Below are positions 1 to 5,979 of a stretch of 7,800 nucleotides of DNA, one piece after another (the first letter of the stretch is position 1; each line of letters begins with the position of its first letter). A program made the translations under genes and the position numbers. Source of the DNA: Bacteroidetes bacterium CG23_combo_of_CG06-09_8_20_14_all_32_9 (GTDB taxonomy: Bacteria > Bacteroidota > Bacteroidia > Bacteroidales > GWA2-32-17). Below the pieces are notes generated by a model. The model did no database searches. It saw only the letters and a program-made list of their open reading frames with translations, and had not been told where the DNA came from. The DNA is taken from contig PCSS01000318.1 of NCBI GenBank assembly GCA_002771395.1, positions 1-7,800 of the forward strand, written 5' to 3'.

Positions 1-1
1 A

Positions 2-829
2 AGCAGTGTAAAAGACCAGGAATTTCACACAAAAAAACTGAAATCTTATGTTATAAACGGTATTATTGGGAAATATTATGGTCTTCCCGAATGGTTTGAC
101 ACGAAAGGTAAATTAAAAGAAGAATATAAAAAGAAATTAACTTCAACCACTGCAAAACCAAAACCACAAATATCTATAACTAAAAAAGGAATACATTCAA
201 GGCCAAAGGCGATATGGGCGCCATTTGTCTTAAATACTATAAAAGAACATAATACTTTATTGCAATGGAAGGAGCTAACAAATATTGCAATGAAAAAATT
301 TAAGGTAGATTATAACAAAGCAAATGCATCTGTGTTAAGCAGTTTAAATGACCAGGAATATCACACAAAAAAACTGGTATCTTATGTTATAAACGGTATT
401 ACAGGGAAATACTATGGTCTTCCCGAATGGTTTGACAAGAAGGGTGAATTAAAAGAAGAATATAAAAAGAAATTAACTTCAACCACTGCAAAACCAAAAC
501 CAAAACCAAAACCACAAATAGCTGTAATTAAAAAAGGAATACATTCAAGACCAAAGCCAATATGGGCGCCATTTGTCTTAAATACTATAAAAGAACACAA
601 CACTTTACTTCAACGGAAGGATCTTGCAAATATTGCAGTAACAAAACTTAAAATAGATTATAACAAAGCAAGAGAATCCGTGTCGAGCAGTTTAAAAGAG
701 CAGGAATATCACACAAAAAAACTGAAATCTTATGTTATAGACGGTATTACAGGAAAATATTATGGTCTTCCCGAATGGTTTGACAATAAAGGACGACTTA
801 AAGAAGAATACGCAAAACAAATAAAATAA
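2..829 (+). CDS. Tandem-domain protein with HARE-HTH-like winged helices (5'-truncated by the window edge)
   Basis: The frame is open from base 2 to the TAA at 827-829, giving 275 visible residues; the true start lies upstream. TTG or ATG codons near 260-290 are internal, because the same domain is already being read before them. The protein consists of one partial and two full copies of a unit of about 112-116 residues. Each unit has a helical stretch (WAPFVLNTIKEHNTLL), a second helix (LANIA..KLK.DYNKA), a probable recognition helix (SVSSSLKEQEYHTKKL), and a wing ending GKYYGLPEWFD, then a charged tail (KEEYKKKL) and a Lys-Pro linker. Helix order plus a terminal 'GLxEW' resembles the HARE-HTH fold of the RNA polymerase delta subunit, but this is inference from pattern only. 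A DNA-binding or chromatin-like role is possible. The copies are nearly identical at DNA level, indicating recent tandem duplication. No signal peptide or membrane segment is seen in the visible part. Confidence 0.72.
   Translation, partial: SSVKDQEFHTKKLKSYVINGIIGKYYGLPEWFDTKGKLKEEYKKKLTSTTAKPKPQISITKKGIHSRPKAIWAPFVLNTIKEHNTLLQWKELTNIAMKKFKVDYNKANASVLSSLNDQEYHTKKLVSYVINGITGKYYGLPEWFDKKGELKEEYKKKLTSTTAKPKPKPKPQIAVIKKGIHSRPKPIWAPFVLNTIKEHNTLLQRKDLANIAVTKLKIDYNKARESVSSSLKEQEYHTKKLKSYVIDGITGKYYGLPEWFDNKGRLKEEYAKQIK
2..829 (+). repeat. In-frame tandem repeats of 336-348 bp (three copies, first partial)
   Basis: Matching blocks beginning AGCAGT start at 2, 338 and 686, so the unit is 336 bp between copies 1 and 2 and 348 bp between copies 2 and 3. 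The 12-bp difference is accounted for by the Lys-Pro linker. The block GGAATACATTCAAG recurs at 188 and 536. All copies share one reading frame, and many substitutions are single bases, so the copies can recombine or slip without breaking the frame. Copy 3 lacks a linker and ends the gene. How many copies lie upstream is unknown. Confidence 0.9.
491..514 (+). repeat. AAACCA hexamer repeat encoding a Lys-Pro linker
   Basis: Four AAACCA units encode (KP)4 between domain copies 2 and 3. The equivalent linker at 155-166 has only two units, (KP)2. Whole-hexamer changes keep frame, so this is a simple-sequence tract capable of slippage that alters linker length by two residues at a time. Confidence 0.8.
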
Positions 830-846
830 GGTGAATAACATCACCT
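829..846. terminator. Weak hairpin at the end of the tandem-domain gene
   Basis: AGGTGA (829-834) pairs with TCACCT (841-846) around a six-base loop, starting on the last base of the stop codon. No T-run follows on the plus strand, so it is at best a poor intrinsic terminator. It could simply be a 3' end-protecting hairpin or chance. Confidence 0.25.
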
Positions 847-851
847 AAAAT

Positions 852-900
852 CAGCGGCAATAGGCAGTAGCAGGAAGCAGTAGCAGGAGGCAGGACTGCT
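852..900. repeat. GCAG-rich short repeat tract, left copy
   Basis: The unit GCAGTAGCAGGA occurs at 864-875 and again at 877-888 (period 13), followed by GGCAGGACTGCT. The tract is much more GC-rich than its surroundings. It shares GCAGGACTGC with the right-hand tract (890-899 and 1164-1173). CAGCGGCA (852-859) and GCAGGAGG (883-890) have exact inverted matches at 1191-1198 and 1186-1193, so it forms the left arm of a larger inverted arrangement. It is noncoding as far as can be seen. Confidence 0.7.
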
Positions 901-920
901 AAGTGCTGCTGCCAACTTTA

Positions 921-1090
921 ATAAGAGGTGTTCTAAAAATTAGATTTTTCGAGGCGGACAAGATTTTTAAACCGTAGTAGAGACACACGGATGTATGTCT
1001 CTACTTTTAAAAAACAATTAATATGTGAGTAATTTTGAAAAATAAGCATAACAAAGAAAAAGCGATTTTTAGAAGTCCCGTTATACTTTG
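921..1090. mobile_element. MITE-like element with imperfect terminal inverted repeats
   Basis: TTCTAAAAAT (931-940) is the exact reverse complement of ATTTTTAGAA (1065-1074). The match extends inward to a T-run facing an A-run (945-949 and 1057-1061), and weakly outward (ATAAGAGG at 921-928 against a reverse-complement ATAACGGG near 1077-1084). The core is about 144 bp, lacks a transposase, and carries a central palindrome. This fits a small nonautonomous element, or a REP-like dispersed repeat. Outer boundaries and target-site duplication could not be fixed by eye. A 62-codon minus-strand frame covers most of it and is probably not a gene. Confidence 0.5.
976..1005. repeat. AGTAGAGACA...TGTCTCTACT palindrome
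   Basis: Ten-base perfect arms (976-985 and 996-1005) flank a 10-base loop. The GTAGAGAC...GTCTCTAC core is, from general knowledge, a recurrent dispersed palindrome in several bacterial phyla including cyanobacteria and Bacteroidota; I recall this rather than having searched it. It sits in the middle of the MITE-like element. A TTTT follows at 1005-1008, so a transcript would give a terminator-like hairpin. Confidence 0.7.
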
Positions 1091-1140
1091 AAAGGGCATA
1101 TTTCGGCATGCTCAATATCAAAAATGCGTTTCTTTAACAA

Positions 1141-1200
1141 GCGGCAGTATGCGGTAGCAGTAAGCAGGACTGCCAACTGCCGCTCCCTCCTGCCGCTGCC
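1141..1200. repeat. GCAG-rich short repeat tract, right copy, partly inverted
   Basis: The tract contains an internal inverted repeat, GCGGCAGT (1141-1148) with ACTGCCGC (1176-1183). It has a same-orientation match to the left tract (GCAGGACTGC at 1164-1173) and inverted matches at its outer end (CCTCCTGC at 1186-1193, TGCCGCTG at 1191-1198). Together with the left copy it brackets the MITE-like element, within the 420-base gene-free stretch between the tandem-domain gene and nqrA. No convincing promoter for nqrA was found in 1201-1249, which is AT-rich with no clear -7 TAnnTTTG box. Confidence 0.65.
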
Positions 1201-1249
1201 TTCTGAATACTATACAAATGAATGAATAGTAACAAATTAATATAATTAA

Positions 1250-2602
1250 ATGCCTCATCATATTAAACTTATAAAAGGGTTAAATATTAGAATAAAGGGA
1301 AAGGTAAAAAATATATTCCTGCCCTGTGTAAAAAGTCAATGGGTTGCTTTAAAACCCGACGATTTCAAAGGAGTTATTCCAAAACTTTTATTAAAACCAG
1401 GTGATTTGGTGAAAGCCGGAACTCCTGTTTTCTGCGATAAACTTAATCCTGAAGTAAAGTTTGCATCGCCTGTAAGTGGTAAAGTGTTTGCTGTTAATCG
1501 CGGCGAACGACGTAAAATTTTGGAAATTGTAATTGAAACCGATGGTAAACAGGAATATATTCAACATAAGATTTCCGAAATCGAAACATTATCACGCCAA
1601 AATGTAATCGATGAGATGCTTGATAACGGATTGTGGGCATACATTATTCAACGCCCTTTTGGTATTATTGCAAACCATAATGCTCCTCCCAAGGCAATAT
1701 TTATTAGCGGTTTTGATACGGCTCCATTAGCTCCCGATATTGATTTTATTTTAAAGGGACAGGAAGAAAATCTTCAGGCAGGTATTAATATTTTGCAAAA
1801 ACTTACGAATGGAAAAATTTATGTTGGAATAAACGGAAAATCAGTCAATCCCTCAATTTTTGAAAAAATAAAAGGTATTGAAATTACAAGATTTTCGGGT
1901 CCCCATCCTGCCGGAAATGTTGGCATTCAAATACACCACATTAGTCCTGTTAATAAAGGCGAAATTGTATGGGTAATTGCTCCAGCAGACGTTGTTATTA
2001 TTGGTAAATATTTCAGCAAAGGAATTTATGATGTATCAAGAATTATTGCACTTACCGGTTCAGAAGTAATAAATACCGGATACGTTAAAACTGTTGCAGG
2101 TACTCAAATTTCGTTTATCGGAAAAAATAATTTAAGCAAAATTGAAAAACGTTTTATCTCTGGAAATGTGCTGACCGGTACAACCATTCCCGAAAACGGA
2201 TATTTGGGATTTTACCATAACATGATAACTGTTATTCCCGAAGGTAATTATTATGAATTTTTAGGATGGATAATGCCCGGATTTAAAAAATTCAGCAGTA
2301 CCCGAACCTTTGCTTCATGGTTAACACCAAAAAAAGAATACACGCTCGATACCAATTACCACGGAGCCGAAAGAGCTTTTGTAATGACAGGCAAATACGA
2401 AAAAGTTGTTCCAATGGATATTTTACCGCAACATCTTATAAAAGCCGCTTTAATTGAAGATATTGAGTTGATGGAAAATCTTGGAATTTATGAAGTTGTT
2501 GAGGAAGATTTGGCATTATGCGAATTTGTTTGCACATCAAAAATTGAAGTACAGGCAATTTTGCGTAAAGCTCTTGACTTTGTTAAAAAAGAAATGAGTT
2601 AA
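1250..2602 (+). CDS. nqrA: Na+-translocating NADH:quinone reductase subunit A
   Basis: NqrA is the cytoplasmic subunit of the Na+-NQR complex and docks on NqrB. The 450-residue product is full length for the family (about 447). It opens with IKLIKGLNIRIKGK and continues through a barrel-sandwich region with LKPGDLVKAGTPVF, FASPVSGKV and the family signature VNRGERRKILE (roughly residues 45-105). A central region holds PHPAGNVGIQIHH, and a C-terminal SLBB-like part follows. It is homologous to RnfC but has no CxxCxxC ferredoxin motifs, which separates NQR from Rnf. The ATG at 1250 gives the expected N-terminus; no strong Shine-Dalgarno is present. It is first of the operon but, unusually, is followed by a 204-base spacer before nqrB. 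No transmembrane segment is visible. Confidence 0.97.
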   Translation: MPHHIKLIKGLNIRIKGKVKNIFLPCVKSQWVALKPDDFKGVIPKLLLKPGDLVKAGTPVFCDKLNPEVKFASPVSGKVFAVNRGERRKILEIVIETDGKQEYIQHKISEIETLSRQNVIDEMLDNGLWAYIIQRPFGIIANHNAPPKAIFISGFDTAPLAPDIDFILKGQEENLQAGINILQKLTNGKIYVGINGKSVNPSIFEKIKGIEITRFSGPHPAGNVGIQIHHISPVNKGEIVWVIAPADVVIIGKYFSKGIYDVSRIIALTGSEVINTGYVKTVAGTQISFIGKNNLSKIEKRFISGNVLTGTTIPENGYLGFYHNMITVIPEGNYYEFLGWIMPGFKKFSSTRTFASWLTPKKEYTLDTNYHGAERAFVMTGKYEKVVPMDILPQHLIKAALIEDIELMENLGIYEVVEEDLALCEFVCTSKIEVQAILRKALDFVKKEMS

Positions 2603-2637
2603 ATTAAAAACCTGATAAATTAGTACATTTTGAAAAA

Positions 2638-2696
2638 GTCATTTATTGTCATTAATAGTCATACAACGGTCATACAATTGTATGACAGTAAATGAA
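2638..2696. promoter_or_regulatory. Helically phased GTCAT half-site array, candidate operator
   Basis: GTCAT occurs at 2638, 2648, 2658 and 2669, that is at 10, 10 and 11 base steps, close to one DNA turn. The inverse ATGAC follows at 2682-2686, with a one-mismatch ATGAA at 2692-2696. Sites on one helix face leading into a dyad suggest cooperative binding of a transcription factor. The location in the nqrA-nqrB gap suggests control of nqrB-F. The regulator is unknown. The ATTGTATGAC-type dyad loosely recalls GntR-family operators, which is only a guess. Confidence 0.45.
2669..2686. repeat. Perfect 18-bp palindrome GTCATACAATTGTATGAC
   Basis: The two 9-base arms (2669-2677 and 2678-2686) are exact reverse complements with no spacer. 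An extra direct copy of the left arm, GTCATACAA, sits at 2658-2666. A loopless dyad of this size fits a dimeric protein-binding site better than an RNA hairpin. Confidence 0.8.
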
Positions 2697-2703
2697 AAAT
2701 AAA

Positions 2704-2773
2704 ATTTACCCTGTTAGATAAAAGCTGTTATTAATGCAGCTTATTATAATAAAAGATATCTAACAGGGTGAAT
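2704..2773 (+). promoter_or_regulatory. Long stem-loop in the nqrA-nqrB spacer
   Basis: ACCCTGTTAGATA (2708-2720) is perfectly complementary to TATCTAACAGGGT (2757-2769). Pairing extends outward to 2704/2773 with one G-T wobble. Inside are a smaller hairpin, AAGCTG (2722-2727) with CAGCTT (2737-2742), and an AT palindrome TTATTATAATAA (2741-2752). The 70-base unit could be an mRNA structure in the leader of nqrB, a processing or stabilising element, or a small palindromic repeat insertion. Confidence 0.6.
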
Positions 2774-2789
2774 GGTTTTACCCCGTTTT
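2766..2789 (+). terminator. Competing hairpin with short T-run, attenuator-like
   Basis: GGGTGAA (2766-2772) can pair with TTTACCC (2777-2783) around a TGGT tetraloop with one G-T wobble, followed by C, G and TTTT (2786-2789). It reuses bases 2766-2772 of the longer upstream stem, so the two folds exclude each other, as in attenuators. The T-run is short and the stem contains a wobble, so real termination is uncertain. It ends 17 bases before the nqrB start codon. Confidence 0.35.
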
Positions 2790-2806
2790 AAATATAGCTA
2801 TAAAGC

Positions 2807-3976
2807 ATGAAAGCACTCAGAAAATTTTTAGATAAAATAAAACCCGGGTTTAGCAAAGGAGGCATGTTTAGCATGTTTCGCTCCACTTTTGGTGCTTTTG
2901 AAACTTTCCTCTTTGTGCCGAATAAAGTAACGCACCAAGGAACCCACATTCATGATGCTGTTGATTTAAAACGAACCATGAGTGTTGTTGTTATTGCTCT
3001 TCTTCCTTCATTAATTTTCGGTATGTGGAACGTTGGACGACAATATTATACATCCATCGGTGAAGCCACTGATATTCTAAAAAATCTATGGTTTGGATTT
3101 TTAAAAGTTATGCCGATAGTTATTGTTTCTTATGTTTCGGGACTTACCGTTGAATTTATTTTTGCTCAAATAAGAAAACATGAAGTAAACGAAGGATTCC
3201 TTGTTACAGGAATGCTTATTCCGCTTATAATGCCCGTTGATATTCCTTTGTGGATTGTGGCGGTTTCAACAATTTTTGCAGTTATTTTTGGTAAAGAAGT
3301 TTTTGGTGGTACAGGAATGAATGTGTTTAATCCGGCACTTTTAACCCGCGCATTCATTTTTTTTGCATATCCTGCACAAATTTCCGGAGATACCGTTTGG
3401 ACTTACGGTCTTTCACAAGGTTCAAAAGTAATTGATGGTTTTTCGGGAGCTACACCATTGGCAAATGCTGCATCATACACAATTGATAAAATTCCCGATA
3501 ATTTCACATTATTTCTTGGAAATTTTCCCGGTTCAATTGGCGAAACATCAAAATTAGCTATATTAACAGGTGTTGCCATTCTTTTAATTACAGGAATTGC
3601 AAATTGGAGAATAATGCTTTCTGTAATTCTTGGCGGAGTGTGTATGACTTTAATATTTAATGCGTTTGGAGCTAACCCTTATATGCGGATTTCGCCGCTT
3701 ACTCAAATTTTAATGGGAGGGTTTTTGTTTGGAGCAGTATTTATGGCAACCGACCCGGTTACTGCTGCACAAACTAATACCGGACAATATATTTATGGAA
3801 TATTAATTGGCATGTTTGCAATTTTAATTCGTGTACTTAATCCTGCATATCCCGAAGGCATGATGCTTTCCATAATACTTATGAATGCCTTTGCTCCCCT
3901 TATTGACCATTACGTTGTCCGAGCCAATATCAGACGAAGATTAAAAAGAGCAGCTAAAGTAACAGTAAAATCATAA
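2807..3976 (+). CDS. nqrB: Na+-translocating NADH:quinone reductase subunit B
   Basis: NqrB is the large integral membrane subunit. It carries covalent FMN and, in the family, riboflavin, and holds the quinone site and part of the Na+ path. The product is 389 residues, somewhat shorter than the Vibrio protein (about 415). The flavinylation motif S-G-A-T lies at 213-216 (context DGFSGATPLA), so Thr216 is the predicted FMN-phosphate attachment site, to be loaded by ApbE (not in this window). Other family blocks are DLKRTM near 53-58, NEGFLVTG at 128-135, and GTGMNVFNPALLTRAF near 170-185. About ten hydrophobic segments are visible between 57 and 375. The ATG at 2807 fits the usual N-terminus. 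The gene follows a 204-base structured spacer that may control it, and precedes nqrC by 11 bases. Confidence 0.97.
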   Translation: MKALRKFLDKIKPGFSKGGMFSMFRSTFGAFETFLFVPNKVTHQGTHIHDAVDLKRTMSVVVIALLPSLIFGMWNVGRQYYTSIGEATDILKNLWFGFLKVMPIVIVSYVSGLTVEFIFAQIRKHEVNEGFLVTGMLIPLIMPVDIPLWIVAVSTIFAVIFGKEVFGGTGMNVFNPALLTRAFIFFAYPAQISGDTVWTYGLSQGSKVIDGFSGATPLANAASYTIDKIPDNFTLFLGNFPGSIGETSKLAILTGVAILLITGIANWRIMLSVILGGVCMTLIFNAFGANPYMRISPLTQILMGGFLFGAVFMATDPVTAAQTNTGQYIYGILIGMFAILIRVLNPAYPEGMMLSIILMNAFAPLIDHYVVRANIRRRLKRAAKVTVKS

Positions 3977-3987
3977 GAAATTAATTT

Positions 3988-4686
3988 ATGCATAGTAACA
4001 AATACATATTTTTGTATTCATCGGCAATGGTAATATTAGTGGCTGTAGCGCTTACTGTGGTAGCAGTACAGTTAAAACCAGCACAGAAAAACAATATTCG
4101 CATAGAAAAAATGCAGAATATACTTGCTGCTGCAAATATTAACTCAACTACAAAAGATGCCGAAATACTCTTTAAAAAATTTATTACCGAAGATGTGGTG
4201 GTAAATTCCAAAGGAGAAATTATTAACGGCGAACAGGCTTTCCCCGTAAATCTTGAACTTGAAACTAAAAAGCCCCCCGAAAAAAGATTGCTTCCTGTTT
4301 TTATTTGTACAAAAGAAAATGGCGAGAAAAATTATATCGTTCCGTTGCGGGGAAAAGGATTATGGGGTCCTATTTGGGGGTATGTCGCTTTTAAAAAAGA
4401 TTTTAATACAATAGCGGGTGCTATGTTCGACCATAAAAGTGAAACTCCCGGACTTGGGGCAGAAATTAATACTTCCGCTTTTCGGCAACAGTTTAAAGAA
4501 AAACAAATTTTTGATGCTTTAGGTAAATATATGCCTGTCAGGACAGTTAAAGGCGGAGCAAAAAAAAATGATTTGCATGGAGTTGATGCAATTACAGGCG
4601 GTACATTAACAAGCAATGGTCTTTCAAATATGTTGCAGGACGGCTTAAGCGTTTATGTTGAATATTTTAATAAGCAAAAAAAGTAA
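3988..4686 (+). CDS. nqrC: Na+-translocating NADH:quinone reductase subunit C
   Basis: NqrC carries covalent FMN on a periplasmic domain anchored by one N-terminal membrane helix (about residues 5-28) and relays electrons between the NqrD/E Fe-S site and NqrB. The product is 232 residues. Family landmarks include the GLWGPIWGYVAF block, ETPGLGAEI near 152-160, and DAITGGTLTSNG near 200-211. The FMN-binding domain motif reads T-G-G-T at 203-206, with Thr206 the predicted attachment residue; it differs from textbook S-G-A-T by Thr for Ser and Gly for Ala. Spacing is 11 bases after nqrB and 7 before the preferred nqrD start, consistent with one transcript. Confidence 0.96.
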   Translation: MHSNKYIFLYSSAMVILVAVALTVVAVQLKPAQKNNIRIEKMQNILAAANINSTTKDAEILFKKFITEDVVVNSKGEIINGEQAFPVNLELETKKPPEKRLLPVFICTKENGEKNYIVPLRGKGLWGPIWGYVAFKKDFNTIAGAMFDHKSETPGLGAEINTSAFRQQFKEKQIFDALGKYMPVRTVKGGAKKNDLHGVDAITGGTLTSNGLSNMLQDGLSVYVEYFNKQKK

Positions 4687-4693
4687 ACAGATT

Positions 4694-5347
4694 ATGAGTA
4701 CAACAAAAAAAGATAAAGAACCAGTATTTTCCTTAAAAAATATGAGGCTGCTTACCAGCCCCTTTAATTTGAATAACCCGATAACTGTTCTGGTTTTAGG
4801 AATTTGTTCGGCACTGGCAGTTACGGTTCAAATGAAACCGGCTATTATTATGGCATTATCTGTAACTATTGTTACGGCTTTTTCCAGTTTAATTATCTCT
4901 GTGCTTCGAAATACAATTCCCCCAAGCATTCGCATAATTGTGCAATTGATTGTGGTTGCATCTCTTGTAATTATTGTTGACCAAGTGCTTAAAGCTTATG
5001 TGTATGATGTTAGTAAAAAACTTTCAATATTTGTCGGATTAATTATTACAAACTGTATTATAATGGGACGGCTTGAAGCTTTTGCCATGCAAAACAAACC
5101 TATACCTTCTTTTATTGATGGTATTGGTAATGGTATCGGGTATGGTATGATACTCGTTGTTGTCGCTTTTTTCAGAGAACTTTTAGGTTCCGGTAAATTA
5201 CTTGGAATGAGCGTTATTCCTCACTCATTTTACGAAATGGGCTATCGCGATAATGGTATGATGATATTGCCCCCTATGGCACTCATTACCATTGGAGTTA
5301 TTATTTGGGTTCAGCGTAGCAGAAACAAATCGTTAATTGAAAAATAA
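4694..5347 (+). CDS. nqrD: Na+-translocating NADH:quinone reductase subunit D
   Basis: NqrD is an integral membrane subunit that pairs with NqrE to hold the intramembrane Fe-S centre. From the ATG at 4694 the product is 217 residues and starts MSTTKKDKEPVFSLKN, with about six hydrophobic segments. An in-frame ATG at 4655 lies inside nqrC and would add 13 residues; 4694 is preferred because it sits 7 bases after the nqrC stop, matching the other junctions. Two cysteines in the half-membrane repeats, Cys38 (VLGICSAL) and Cys121 (IITNCIIMGR), correspond to the Fe-S ligands known in the family. FFRELLGSGKLLG near 160 is also typical. The gene resembles rnfE, but the operon context makes it nqrD. 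Confidence 0.96.
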   Translation: MSTTKKDKEPVFSLKNMRLLTSPFNLNNPITVLVLGICSALAVTVQMKPAIIMALSVTIVTAFSSLIISVLRNTIPPSIRIIVQLIVVASLVIIVDQVLKAYVYDVSKKLSIFVGLIITNCIIMGRLEAFAMQNKPIPSFIDGIGNGIGYGMILVVVAFFRELLGSGKLLGMSVIPHSFYEMGYRDNGMMILPPMALITIGVIIWVQRSRNKSLIEK

Positions 5348-5355
5348 TTATAGAA

Positions 5356-5970
5356 ATGGAAAACTTTTTCAATATACTCATCAAAGCCATTTTTACCGGG
5401 AACATGATTTTCTCATTCTTTTTGGGAATGTGTTCGTATCTGGCTGTTTCAAAAACAATAAAAACATCAATGGGACTTGGAGTTGCTGTAACTTTTATGT
5501 TAGTAATAACTGCTCCACTTAACTGGTTGCTCAATACTTATTTATTAAAAGCAGGTGCTCTTTCATGGCTTGGCGAAAATTATAAAGATGTTGATTTAAG
5601 TTACCTGAGTTTTATGATTTTTATAGCAACTATTGCCGCTATGACTCAACTTGTTGAAATGATGGTAGAAAAATTTGCTCCTGCACTTTACAATGCATTG
5701 GGAATTTTTCTTCCTTTAATAGCTGTAAACTGCGCTATTTTAGGTGTCTCTTTATTTATGCAGGAAAGAGAATATACTTTTTCTGAATTGCTGGCTTTTG
5801 CTTTAGGCTCGGGAATAGGCTGGTGGCTTGCTATTGTTTCGATGGCTGCCATTCGCGAAAAAATAAGATATTCAAATATACCAAAGCCCTTACAAGGTTT
5901 AGGTATTGCTTTTATCATTACAGGACTTATGGGTATTGCTTTTATGAGTTTTATGGGTATTAAAATTTAA
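5356..5970 (+). CDS. nqrE: Na+-translocating NADH:quinone reductase subunit E
   Basis: NqrE is the inverted-topology partner of NqrD. The 204-residue product has about six hydrophobic segments and the two expected cysteines: Cys26 in FFLGMCSYLAVS and Cys126 in LIAVNCAILGVSLF. With NqrD Cys38 and Cys121 these supply four thiolates for the intramembrane Fe-S site. IREKIRYSNIPKPLQGLG near 170-186 is a family block. It starts 8 bases after nqrD and ends 9 bases before nqrF. The paralogue rnfA is the main alternative and is excluded by the neighbouring nqrA and nqrF. Confidence 0.96.
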   Translation: MENFFNILIKAIFTGNMIFSFFLGMCSYLAVSKTIKTSMGLGVAVTFMLVITAPLNWLLNTYLLKAGALSWLGENYKDVDLSYLSFMIFIATIAAMTQLVEMMVEKFAPALYNALGIFLPLIAVNCAILGVSLFMQEREYTFSELLAFALGSGIGWWLAIVSMAAIREKIRYSNIPKPLQGLGIAFIITGLMGIAFMSFMGIKI

Positions 5971-5979
5971 TTAGAAATT

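Noticed and set aside
2..829. CRISPR array or surface adhesin explanation for the tandem repeats
   Set aside because: The units are about 340 bp, in frame and protein coding, with no short repeat-spacer pattern. No signal peptide or cell-wall anchor is seen, although the N-terminus is missing from the window.
1082..1090. TATACTTTG as a possible nqrA promoter box
   Set aside because: Spacing does not fit TAnnTTTG, there is no -33 element, and it lies at the edge of the repeat element 160 bases before the start codon.
933..1121. Minus-strand 62-codon open frame upstream of nqrA
   Set aside because: It lies almost wholly on the MITE-like element and reads through its inverted repeats and palindrome. 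It has no recognisable domain or promoter, so it is best explained as a chance frame in a dispersed repeat.
2622..2630. TACATTTTG as a -7 box for a separate nqrB promoter
   Set aside because: It has one base too many between TA and TTTG, and no -33 TTTG is seen at the right distance. Its position just before the GTCAT array is attractive but not sufficient.
2682..2702. Tiny frame ATG-ACA-GTA-AAT-GAA-AAA-TAA as a possible leader peptide of the nqrB attenuator
   Set aside because: It ends just before the long stem, which is suggestive. However, it is only six codons, its ATG falls inside the palindrome, and it contains no run of a regulatory codon. Too short to support.
4655..4693. Upstream ATG extending nqrD into nqrC
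   Set aside because: It would add 13 residues unlike NqrD N-termini and overlap nqrC by 32 bases. The ATG at 4694 gives spacing equal to the neighbouring junctions.
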